Source of the DNA: Poriferisulfidus sp963668445
Lineage (GTDB): Bacteria; Pseudomonadota; Gammaproteobacteria; Poriferisulfidales; Poriferisulfidaceae
Reading direction: 5' to 3'
DNA: 64,000 nt
Assembly (NCBI GenBank): GCA_963668445.1
Contig: OY764335.1
Span: forward strand, 1,054,001 to 1,118,000
The translations under genes and the position numbers were made by a program. Under the pieces are notes generated by a model. That model was given only the letters and a program-made list of their open reading frames with translations, ran no database searches and was not told where the DNA came from. Shown in pieces: positions 51,566-59,421 of the stretch; the stretch's first letter is position 1, and every line of letters begins with the position of its first letter.

Positions 51566-52228
51566 TCATAGATTATCGAAGTCTCTTCGAATTTCAAGAA
51601 TTTCCTCTTGGTACCTTTTTACTCTGTCGAAATGCATTGGTCCAAGGTTCCCTTCCGCTCTATATGCAATATACGAGTAATGATAGATTTTTCTTGCTTG
51701 GGGAAGCGAAATCATGCTTCGCTCCTCAAGATGCCGAACCAGTTTTTCGACCGTGCCTCCCATCACCACGACAAGTTTGGGCGAAGACTGTTCCAGTTGC
51801 CAGCGCAGCACGGGAGACCAAACCTCCGCTGCCTCAACTTTTCCCTCCTTACTGAACTTCCCGGCATAACGAGCTTCTTTGATCACGTTCGTAACGTAGC
51901 AATGCCATCCGCCCTTCGAATTCCACGGGGAATCTTTGAATCCTGCCCCTACTAATGCTTCTCGAAAAACTTTGGAACCTCGACTTGAGCCCCATTGCGC
52001 TTCCGGCGTCAGCTCATCACCGGACGAAGTCACCCCTCTATTTGTGCGAGTCTCGATCTTACTCAAACTCGGGCTCTCCGCAAGGAACCATATCCCCGAA
52101 AAAGGGTCACCAAGCGATCCTGTCAGCCATTTGTGCTCCTTTCGGTGGTCTCGAATTCCCGGATTGCCCGCAAATACCTTGCCTATGCGCTCGCCAAGCT
52201 CCTGTTCAAAATTCTCTTTGCTCATCAT
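51566..52228 (-). CDS. Divergent uracil-DNA glycosylase superfamily protein
   Basis: A 220-residue protein with the layout of UDG-superfamily members of unassigned subfamily: GDPFSGIWFLAESPSLSKIE for motif 1 region, a central WHCYVTNVIKEARYAGKF segment, and SPKLVVVMGGTVEKLVRHLE for the conserved strand before motif 2; the C-terminal segment GPMHFDRVKRYQEEI ends the fold. The motif 1 catalytic residue is not the standard one. Ribosome site GGAGAGG precedes the two adjacent ATGs (52228, 52225). Its location in the accessory zone suggests it could be a mobile, possibly defence-linked, member; this is speculation. Confidence 0.65.
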   Translation of the reverse strand: MMSKENFEQELGERIGKVFAGNPGIRDHRKEHKWLTGSLGDPFSGIWFLAESPSLSKIETRTNRGVTSSGDELTPEAQWGSSRGSKVFREALVGAGFKDSPWNSKGGWHCYVTNVIKEARYAGKFSKEGKVEAAEVWSPVLRWQLEQSSPKLVVVMGGTVEKLVRHLEERSMISLPQARKIYHYSYIAYRAEGNLGPMHFDRVKRYQEEILEIRRDFDNL

Positions 52229-52318
52229 TTTCCTCTCCAATGCTAAAGGCCGGCTGCAGCCTTTGCAAGGTTGCTCAAATCCTCGTCCTCGGAAGTCCAA
52301 CCCCGTCCTCGGCCGCCG

Positions 52319-52636
52319 CTAGTTGTGCCGCTCGCGCAAGACGTACTGTCCGTCGTAGAATCCGCTGAATATCTGATCGGCCAGCGGATGCCGGATCGGA
52401 CGCGGTTCCTGATCCAGTTCCAGATTGCGCTCCGCCACGTAGGTTTCAACCGGCTGCCCATCGACCAGCACCCGGTACCAAGGGCAATCCCGGGGCGGCT
52501 TGGACCGGGCGTTACGCTCGTACCACTCCTCGCTCCCCTGAAACACCGGGTCCACATCAAACACCACGCCCCGATACCCGAACAGGCGGTGCGTGACCAG
52601 TTGCCCAGGGGCAAATCGTGCTTGGACTTCGCTCAT
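52319..52636 (-). CDS. hspQ: HspQ (YccV-like) haemimethylated DNA-binding/heat-shock protein
   Basis: A 105-residue member of the HspQ family. The fold is visible in FAPGQLVTHRLFGYRGVVFDVDPVF, RDCPWYRVLVDGQ, and ETYVAERNLELDQEPRPIRHP. HspQ modulates Lon protease and was first described as binding haemimethylated DNA. The start MSEVQARFAPG is the usual N-terminus. It is 19 bp downstream of the antitoxin gene on the same strand, where a toxin would normally be. Confidence 0.92.
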   Translation of the reverse strand: MSEVQARFAPGQLVTHRLFGYRGVVFDVDPVFQGSEEWYERNARSKPPRDCPWYRVLVDGQPVETYVAERNLELDQEPRPIRHPLADQIFSGFYDGQYVLRERHN

Positions 52637-52655
52637 GCCGGTCATTCTGCAACGA

Positions 52656-52898
52656 TCAATAGCGATGCCTTTCGTGAACCGAGGCCGCCAATTCCGCCAG
52701 CGGAACCAATTTGACATGCTGCCGCCGCCCAATGATGCGGTTGAGCGCATCCCGCGCCCGCGCCCGTTCTGTCTCCGCGGGCACCAGTTTCGCGACAGGC
52801 TTGCCATACCTTGTGATGGTTAGGCTCTCGCTGCACGCCGCACGGTCGAGCAATTTGGCCAGATGCGTTCTGGCCTCATAGGCGCCAATCATTGCCAT
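52656..52898 (-). CDS. Phd/YefM-family antitoxin without adjacent toxin
   Basis: The 80-residue protein has the Phd/YefM DNA-binding N-terminus: IGAYEARTHLAKLLDRAACSESLTITRYGKPVAKLVP. The C-terminal part, which would neutralise a toxin, is ARARDALNRIIGRRQ and a short tail. The ribosome site GGGAGG best fits the second of three clustered ATGs. A PIN- or RelE-type toxin gene is expected directly downstream but hspQ is there instead. The gene may be a solitary regulator or the remnant of a lost module. Confidence 0.82.
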   Translation of the reverse strand: MAMIGAYEARTHLAKLLDRAACSESLTITRYGKPVAKLVPAETERARARDALNRIIGRRQHVKLVPLAELAASVHERHRY

Positions 52899-53107
52899 CA
52901 TAGCCTCCCAGCCGGATTCAGGCCGGTATTATGCACTGACCTGTACGGATTGCAATCTGGCCTCTTTCCCTGCTTGCCCCCTTCAGGCCAGCCCGTCTTG
53001 TCCTCAAAGCACCGGCCTTGGACAAGCCATGGAAAGCGGCAAAAGGAAACCCGCTACAATACCCGCATCCCTGCCTTCTGCCGCAAACCTTCTGCACGCT
53101 TCCGCCT

Positions 53108-54588
53108 ATGACGCCTGTTCGCGGCCCTGAGTACCTTGCTCGCCTGATGCGCCAGTTATGCGCGTTGCCGCATGAAACCGAGTGGGTCGAGTTCAAAGGC
53201 AACAATCGGGATCCCGAGCAGATCGGCAGCAATATTTCTGCTCTAGCGAATGCTGCGACTCTCCACGGCAAGAGCCATGCGCATATGGTTTGGGGCGTTG
53301 AAGACCAGACGCATGCCCTCATCGGCACGGCGTTCCATCCCGCTCGCGAAAAGAAAGGCAACGAAATGCTCGAAACATGGCTCCAGCGGCTTCTCAATCC
53401 CCGGGTGGACTTCCGGTTCCACGAATGCGACATCGACGGGAAGCACGTGGTCCTTCTGGAGATCGATTGCGCTTCGTCCCATCCGGTCGCTTTCAAGGGA
53501 ACCGAGTTCGTCCGAGTCGCCAGCACGACGAGAAAACTCAAGAATCATCCGGAAAAAGAGCGGAAACTCTGGCATACATTCGAAGCCGCGCGTTTTGAAG
53601 ACGGCATTGCCGCCGAGCGGCTGCGCGGCGAGGCGGTGATCCAGTATTTGGACCATTCGGCGTATTTCCGGCTGCTCGATAAGCCCATGCCGGTGGCCAT
53701 GCCGCTATTCTCGAGGCCATGCAGCAGGATCGCTTGGTCGAGCCTTGCGAGGCTGGCGGCTTCAACATCACCAATCTCGGCGCAATCCTGTTTGCACGCA
53801 AATTGGACGATTTCCGGCATCTGGGGCGCAAAGCCGTACGGGTGATCGAATACCGCGGCAAGAATCGCATCCAGACCGTCCGGGAACTGACCGGCCCTTC
53901 GGGCTACGCCTGCGGCTTCCACCAGCTATTGGATCAGATCCAAGCCATTTTGCCCAGCTCCGAGAGGATCGGCCTGGCATTCCGCGAAACCCTAAAGGCA
54001 TTCCCTGAAACGGCCGTGCGCGAACTGGTCGCCAATGCGCTCATCCATCAGGACTTCACCGTGTCAGGCACCAGCCCCATGATCGAGATCTTCGATGACC
54101 GCCTTGAGATCACAAATCCCGGAGAGCCGCTGGTGGATACCCGGCGCTTCATGGATACTCCGCCAACATCGCGCAATGAAGCAGTCGCCTCGCTGTTGCG
54201 CCGCTGCAACATCTGCGAGGAGCGGGGGAGCGGCATCGACAAAGTGGTTTTGGCCTCCGAATTGCAGCAATTGCCTGCTCCGCTGTTCGAGACCCCGCCA
54301 GGATTCACCCGCGTCACCCTCTCGGCCCGGAAGGAACTTCCGGACATGAACAAGGAGGAGCAGTTGCAGGCATGCTACTGGCACGCTTGCCGACGATACT
54401 GCCTGGACCGCAGCCCTATGACGAACGCCTCGCTTCGCCACCGCTTCGGAACTACAGAGAAAAATGCTTCAATGGTCTCGAGGCTCCTCGGCGAAGCCGT
54501 CAAGCAAGAACTGATCGCGATTGAGAACCCAACCGCCGGCACCAAAAGCCGGTGCTACATCCCGTATTGGGCAGCCTCCGAACTGTAA
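53108..54588 (+). pseudogene. Frameshifted AlbA_2/Schlafen-type ATP-binding protein gene
   Basis: Two frames together make one protein of about 490 residues. The first (53108-about 53700) is an AlbA_2/divergent AAA-4 domain: ETEWVEFKGNN, ISALANAATLHGKSHAHMVWGV, GTEFVRVASTTRKL. The second (about 53700-54588) continues with AILEAMQQDRLVEPCEAGGFNITNLGAILFA (split here across its motif) and a HATPase_c_4 part with AVRELVANALIHQDF and RGSGIDKVV, then a winged-helix C-terminus. The switch from one frame to the next at about 53690-53715 fits loss of one base. A sequencing error or programmed frameshift cannot be excluded. Such proteins are seen as regulators and in defence islands. Confidence 0.8.
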
Positions 54589-55102
54589 CTTAAAGGAGCA
54601 CTGCCCCACGTGCACCACAGCCCTCGATGCATATAAAATCCATATTTTTCAATGGGATAGAAATTTGCTTGCTTAACAACTCCTTGAAACCGCCCGTTTT
54701 CCTATAACCTGTTGATATAATTGATTAAATTTGCTTGAACGGAAACCTCGGAAAAACGCCGCTCCCAGCTTTCGGGCAGACTTGAATTTGCTTGCACGGA
54801 AACGCTCCGGAACATACGGTTTCCCCATAAAATATTGAAAATAAAAAAGAAATTTGCTTGCACGGGAAGCCCCTTGCGGCGCAGGCCTGCGAACCGAGGC
54901 CTCGATAGAGGAAACTCGGCTACCAAGGGCTACCGCGCCACCCGTGCGGCAAATGCGCCAAAGCTTGGAGACTCTCGGATGCTTCGGTCGAGGAAGGCGG
55001 CCGCATCCGGGCCGCCAGAATTCGGAGGACGAACTTCCGGCCGCTGCTGAGCAAGGCAGTACAATAGCCCGAAAATCCGGCCACGCCCGCCTGCTGAAAT
55101 TC
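54589..55102. other. Low-GC intergenic region with four dispersed repeats
   Basis: About 510 bp between the frameshifted gene and nhaA. It contains the repeats described at 54662-54870 and AT-rich stretches, and no convincing gene. A minus-strand open frame through the repeats (54702-54926) reads VSVQAN at each copy; I regard it as a by-product of the repeats. Confidence 0.6.
54662..54870. repeat. Four direct repeats AATTTGCTTGCACGGAAAC
   Basis: Copies start at 54662, 54728, 54785 and 54851, with distances 66, 57 and 66 bp. The second, third and fourth agree in 15 or more of 19 positions; the first matches only AATTTGCTTGC. The sequences between copies differ and the two 66-bp intervals end in A/T-rich runs. 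The repeat is too short and too diverged for a CRISPR array and no cas gene is present. Confidence 0.75.
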
Positions 55103-56347
55103 ATGCGCACCCCCTCTTCGTTCACATTCCGCAGGGTTCGGCGCTACGTCACCGTCTCGGTCCGGCACTTCCTGAAAATCGAGGCCAACAGCAGCTTCGT
55201 GCTGGTCGTCTGCGCCTTGGCCGCCCTGATCATCACCAATACCGGCTGGGAGGACGAATACGCACTGCTGCTGGAATGGCCGATGCACCTGCACCTCGGC
55301 TCCATCGCGCTGGAGAAAACCGCCCTGCTCTGGGTCAACGACGGCCTGATGGCGATCTTCTTCTTCCTGATCGGCCTGGAACTGAAGCGGGAGTTCGTCA
55401 CCGGCCACCTCTCCAACGTCCGGGATGCCGCCCTGCCGGCTTTCGCCGCCATCGGCGGCATGCTGGTTCCCGGCTTGATGTTCGCCGCCTTCAACTACGA
55501 CGACCCTGCCGCTCTGCGCGGCTGGGCGATCCCGACCGCGACCGATATCGCGTTCTCGCTGGGCGTGCTGATGATGCTGGGCGCCCGCGTGCCGACCGGC
55601 CTCAAGGTGTTCCTGCTGGCGCTGGCCATTCTGGACGATCTGGGCGCTGTGCTCATCATCGCCCTGTACTACTCCAGCGACCTGCACCTGTTCAACCTGC
55701 TGTACGCGGCTGGATGCCTCGCGGCATTATTCGTCCTCAACCGCCTGCGCGTCATCCATGCCCTGCCCTACATGCTGATCGGCATCGTCATGTGGTACTT
55801 CGTACTTAAGTCCGGCGTACACGCAACCATCGCCGGCGTCGCTTTGGCATTCACGATCCCGGCCTGCCGCCTGCCCGGCCACCCGCACTCGCCGCTCATC
55901 ATCCTACAGCACCGCATGCATCCTTGGGTGGCCTTCCTGATCCTGCCGCTGTTCGCATTCTTCAACGCCGGCGTCTACCTGCTGGACATCTCGCTGGACA
56001 ACCTGACGCACTCGCTGACGCTCGGCATCCTGTTCGGTCTGTTCTTCGGCAAGCCGATCGGCATTTGCCTGTTCACGGCGCTGGCCGTGGCGCTGGGCCT
56101 CGGCAGCCTGCCCAAGGGCGTGCGCTGGCCGGCCTTCGTCGGCATGGCCACCTTGTGCGGCATGGGCTTCACGATGAGCCTGTTTGTGTCCACGCTGGCG
56201 CACGGCCCCGTGCCAATGCTGCTGGTCGAGGACAAGATCGGCATCGTCCTCGGCTCGGTACTGTCCGCGCTCGTCGGCTATGTGATCCTGCGCCTGTATT
56301 TGCCGCCGGCCCATTTCCCCGGCCCGTCGTCGCCCTCCTCCACCTGA
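55103..56347 (+). CDS. nhaA: Na+/H+ antiporter NhaA
   Basis: NhaA exchanges protons for sodium at the inner membrane. The 414-residue protein has twelve or so membrane segments. Signatures: WVNDGLMAIFFFLIGLELKREF, TATDIAFSLGVL, and the paired aspartates in LALAILDDLGAVLIIAL that carry the ions. The start MRTPSSFTFRRVRRYV was chosen as the first ATG after the repeat region giving a normal N-terminus. Confidence 0.97.
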   Translation: MRTPSSFTFRRVRRYVTVSVRHFLKIEANSSFVLVVCALAALIITNTGWEDEYALLLEWPMHLHLGSIALEKTALLWVNDGLMAIFFFLIGLELKREFVTGHLSNVRDAALPAFAAIGGMLVPGLMFAAFNYDDPAALRGWAIPTATDIAFSLGVLMMLGARVPTGLKVFLLALAILDDLGAVLIIALYYSSDLHLFNLLYAAGCLAALFVLNRLRVIHALPYMLIGIVMWYFVLKSGVHATIAGVALAFTIPACRLPGHPHSPLIILQHRMHPWVAFLILPLFAFFNAGVYLLDISLDNLTHSLTLGILFGLFFGKPIGICLFTALAVALGLGSLPKGVRWPAFVGMATLCGMGFTMSLFVSTLAHGPVPMLLVEDKIGIVLGSVLSALVGYVILRLYLPPAHFPGPSSPSST

Positions 56348-56354
56348 CGCGCGC

Positions 56355-57386
56355 ATGTCCGCCGCTCTAAAAACCCTGCTCGCGACAGCCTGCCTGGTGA
56401 TCGTCGCCGCCGCCCTGCAGCAGGCCCGCGACATCGTCGTCCCGTTCCTTTTGGCTACCTTCATCGCCATCGCCTGCGCTCCGCCCATGCACTGGCTGCG
56501 CCGCAGGGGCTGCCCCAACCTGCTGGCGCTGGCGCTCGTCATCTCCGGCCTGCTGGCGCTGGGCGCTGGCATCGCCGCCTTGATCGGCACCGCCGTCGCC
56601 GGCTTCCGCGAAGCGCTGCCGGTCTATTACGCGCAATTGCGCGACCATGGCGCCGGTCTCGGCCAATGGCTTGCGCAACGCGGCTGGACAGAACTCGGCC
56701 CGGAACTGCCGTCCCATCTCGACCCGGCGTTCTTTCTCAATCTGGTGACCGAAATCCTCAGCGGCTTCGGCGCCTTGCTGGCGAACGCACTGCTGATCCT
56801 CGTGGCCGTCGTCTTCATTCTTCTGGAAGCCTTCGACCTGCCGCAGAAGCTCCGCCGCGCCTTTCGGCAGTCCGGCTCCAACCAGGCGCTGGCGCGCTTC
56901 GCCGACAGCGTCAACCGGTATCTGGCCACCAAAACGCTAACCAGCCTCCTCACCGGCGTGCTGGTCGCCGCATGGCTTGCAGTGCTGGGCGTCAACCATG
57001 CCGTTCTCTGGGGCCTGATCGCCTTCCTGCTCAACTACGTTCCCAACGTCGGCTCCATCCTCGCCGCCATTCCGGCCGTCCTGCTGGCCTGGCTGCAGCT
57101 CGGCCCGGCCATGATCGCGCCCGTCGCCTTGGGCTACATCGTCATCAACGCGGCGGTCGGCCAATTCCTCGAGACGCGCCTCATGGGCCGACGCCTCGGC
57201 CTGTCGGTGCTGATCGTGTTCCTGTCGCTGGTGTTCTGGGGCTGGCTGCTGGGCCCGGTCGGCATGCTGCTGTCCATCCCGCTGACGATCATCCTCAAAC
57301 TGGCCCTCGAGGCGAACGCCGAAACCCGCCATCTGGCGATCCTGCTCGGCCCGGAGCACGAGCCCGACGACGCTCCGGACGCCTGA
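56355..57386 (+). CDS. AI-2E family transporter (PerM-like permease)
   Basis: A 343-residue membrane protein of the AI-2E exporter/PerM family. Features include a N-terminal double helix with VPFLLATFIAIACAPPMHWLRRRG, a central soluble segment, and the C-terminal LNYVPNVGSILAAIPAVLLAWLQLG and GQFLETRLMGRRLGLSVLIVF regions. Family members export autoinducer-2 or exchange ions in some species; the substrate here is unknown. Starts 7 bp after nhaA, likely cotranscribed. Confidence 0.92.
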   Translation: MSAALKTLLATACLVIVAAALQQARDIVVPFLLATFIAIACAPPMHWLRRRGCPNLLALALVISGLLALGAGIAALIGTAVAGFREALPVYYAQLRDHGAGLGQWLAQRGWTELGPELPSHLDPAFFLNLVTEILSGFGALLANALLILVAVVFILLEAFDLPQKLRRAFRQSGSNQALARFADSVNRYLATKTLTSLLTGVLVAAWLAVLGVNHAVLWGLIAFLLNYVPNVGSILAAIPAVLLAWLQLGPAMIAPVALGYIVINAAVGQFLETRLMGRRLGLSVLIVFLSLVFWGWLLGPVGMLLSIPLTIILKLALEANAETRHLAILLGPEHEPDDAPDA

Positions 57387-57398
57387 CGCCGCGCCTCC

Positions 57399-58535
57399 AT
57401 GCCCGAACCCGAGGCCGCCCCGCGCCCGATCTCCATCGTGGTGCCGACTTTCCGCGAAGCGGCCAACCTCCCGCGCCTCGCGGAGCGCATCCAAACGGCC
57501 TTGGAGCCGACCGGCATCGCTTGGGAGCTGCTACTGGTCGACGATGATTCGGACGACGGCACCCCGGCCGCTGCCGCCGCCTTGGCGCAACGCCTGCCGC
57601 TCCGGCTGATCGTCCGCCGCGAGCCGCCGCGCGACCTGTCGCTCTCGGTCCTGCACGGCCTCGAGTGCAGCCGGCACGACCGGATCGTGGTCATGGATGC
57701 CGACCTGTCGCACCCTCCCGAGGCCATCCCGGCGCTGCTCGCCGCGCTGGACCGCAACGGCGCCATGGCCATTGGCAGCCGCTACATGTCCGGCGGCTCT
57801 TTCGACCGTACTTGGGGCCTGCGACGCTTCCTCAGCTCGCGCTTGGCCACCATGCTCACGAACCCGCTGACCGGCTGCTCGGATCCGATGTCCGGCTTCT
57901 TCGCCATCGACCGCCGCGCCCTTCCCGCCTTGAGCGCTATGCGCCCGACCGGCTACAAAATCGGGCTGGAACTGATGGTGCGCAGCGACTTGGAAGCGGA
58001 GGAAATCCCCATCGAGTTCCACAACCGCCATCTCGGCGCCAGCAAAATGAACTGGCGCCAGCAGGCCCGCTACCTGCGCCATCTGGCCCGCCTCTACCGG
58101 CACAAGTTCGGCGGCCCCTTCCGGGCGGTGTTCTTCGGCCTCGTCGGCCTCACCGGCGTCTTCGTCGATGTCGCCTGCTACCTGGCCTTCCAGACGCTCG
58201 GCCTCGAACATCGCATGGCGCGCTTCCTGTCGTTCTGGGCCGCGGTCACCTGGAACTGGGCGCTCAACCGCTATACGACCTTCCGCGACCGGCGCCAACG
58301 CCCGCATCTGCGGCAATGGCTGGCCTTCGTCGCCAGCAGCCTGCTCGGCTTCGGCGCCAGCTTCGGCAGCTACCTCGCGCTGACCAGCCACGTCGAATTC
58401 TTCCAGCACCAGCGCCTGCTCGCCATGCTCGTCGGCATCGCCCTCGGCAGCGGCCTCAATTTCGCCGCCTCCAACCTCTACGTATACCGGCACTACATCG
58501 AGTCCGGGCCGGATACCCGCCCGAATCCGAAATAA
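57399..58535 (+). CDS. Polyprenyl-phosphate glycosyltransferase with GtrA domain
   Basis: The 378-residue protein begins with a GT2 domain of the dolichol-phosphate mannosyltransferase type (PISIVVPTFREAANLPRLAERI, VDDDSDDGT, VMDADLSHPPEAIPAL) and ends with a four-helix GtrA membrane domain (FFGLVGLTGVFVDVACYLAF, FLSFWAAVTWNWALNRYTTF). Such fusions transfer a sugar to undecaprenyl phosphate and may move it across the membrane. It may supply lipid-linked sugar to the two DUF2723 proteins encoded 0.9 kb downstream, which belong to the GT-C superfamily; this link is inference. Confidence 0.93.
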   Translation: MPEPEAAPRPISIVVPTFREAANLPRLAERIQTALEPTGIAWELLLVDDDSDDGTPAAAAALAQRLPLRLIVRREPPRDLSLSVLHGLECSRHDRIVVMDADLSHPPEAIPALLAALDRNGAMAIGSRYMSGGSFDRTWGLRRFLSSRLATMLTNPLTGCSDPMSGFFAIDRRALPALSAMRPTGYKIGLELMVRSDLEAEEIPIEFHNRHLGASKMNWRQQARYLRHLARLYRHKFGGPFRAVFFGLVGLTGVFVDVACYLAFQTLGLEHRMARFLSFWAAVTWNWALNRYTTFRDRRQRPHLRQWLAFVASSLLGFGASFGSYLALTSHVEFFQHQRLLAMLVGIALGSGLNFAASNLYVYRHYIESGPDTRPNPK

Positions 58536-58572
58536 GGGCCGCGGTACGACCCGAATAATTCAAGCTCCGCCT

Positions 58573-58884
58573 TCAGGCGGCCGATCCCTCATAGCCGTAC
58601 AGCCATACCGTACGGCCGTCGGACGCATTCACGACGGAATGTCGGCAACGGCGCGGAATCAGTACTTCGTCGCCCGGCTCCAGCACCGCCTCCGCCCCCT
58701 CGACCGTCAACTGCAGCCGACCTTCCGACACGGCGATCAGTTCGTCGCAGTCGTGCACGAAATCGAGCCATGCACGGCCCGGAGGGTCTTCGAAGGTCGC
58801 GCAGGAGAAGCCGCGCCGCCGCCAATCCGCCTCCACCGCCGCGAAGCGCACCGGCACCGAAAACTTGCCGCGCAACGGACTCAT
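58573..58884 (-). CDS. Cupin domain protein
   Basis: A 103-residue single-domain cupin with the double-stranded barrel pattern: DFVHDCDELIAVSEGRLQLTVEG, LEPGDEVLIPRRCRHSVVN. Metal ligands could be the His and Glu/Asp of HDCDE and the second His of RRCRHSV. No enzymatic role can be assigned. Its start overlaps the stop of the cyclophilin-like gene (ATGA). Confidence 0.85.
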   Translation of the reverse strand: MSPLRGKFSVPVRFAAVEADWRRRGFSCATFEDPPGRAWLDFVHDCDELIAVSEGRLQLTVEGAEAVLEPGDEVLIPRRCRHSVVNASDGRTVWLYGYEGSAA

Positions 58885-59255
58885 GCGCGCCGCACTTCGA
58901 CCGGGTCACCGTCCGCGCAGGCCGCAAAGCCGCGCACGTCGTCCGCATGGCCCCAAATGTTGACGGCTGCCGCCAATCGAATTTCGCCGCCACGCGACGC
59001 GGGCGTCGGCCCGAAGCCGACAGCAATGCAGCGGCCCTCCACCCAGAAGGCGATTTCGCCCGCCTCCACCACGTCTCGCGCCTCTGCTTCCAGCTCGGCT
59101 TCCACCGGCACCGGGAAGTAGATCTCCTGTCCCCATGTCCGCACCTGAGCCTGCAGCGGCAAGGCTGCGTAAATCGCCCGCGCCGTCGGCGTGTCGTAGC
59201 AGACCACGGTCGCCGTATGGCGGCCGGCCGTCAGCAGCAGCGTATCGCCCATCAT
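58881..59255 (-). CDS. Cyclophilin-like fold protein (TM1367/DUF3830-like)
   Basis: A 124-residue protein with a pattern of the small cyclophilin-like family: TATVVCYDTPTARAIYAALPLQAQV, WGQEIYFPVPVEAE, GEIAFWVEGRCIAVGFGPTPAS, NIWGHADD. These proteins lack proven isomerase activity. It is cotranscribed with the cupin gene. A longer N-terminus is possible from further upstream starts. Confidence 0.7.
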   Translation of the reverse strand: MMGDTLLLTAGRHTATVVCYDTPTARAIYAALPLQAQVRTWGQEIYFPVPVEAELEAEARDVVEAGEIAFWVEGRCIAVGFGPTPASRGGEIRLAAAVNIWGHADDVRGFAACADGDPVEVRRA

Positions 59256-59421
59256 TCCTCGAAGTTCGCGCTTCGACAGTATACCGACTGCCCCCGCCCG
59301 CACAGATGCACGCTAGAGCCTCCGATGGATGGCAGCCGAGCATGACTCAGGCTCGCAAGCCAGTGCTACAATCCCCGAAGCTGCCGGCCTGCCATGGCCC
59401 GGCCCCGGATCCGCTTCCGCT

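Noticed and set aside
54662..54926. CRISPR array from the four repeats
   Set aside because: The repeat is only about 19 bp, one copy matches over 11 bp only, intervals vary 57-66 bp, and no cas genes are present.
54702..54926. Small protein with VSVQAN repeats on the minus strand
   Set aside because: The peptide arises from the DNA repeats; there is no ribosome site and the frame has low-quality composition outside the repeats.
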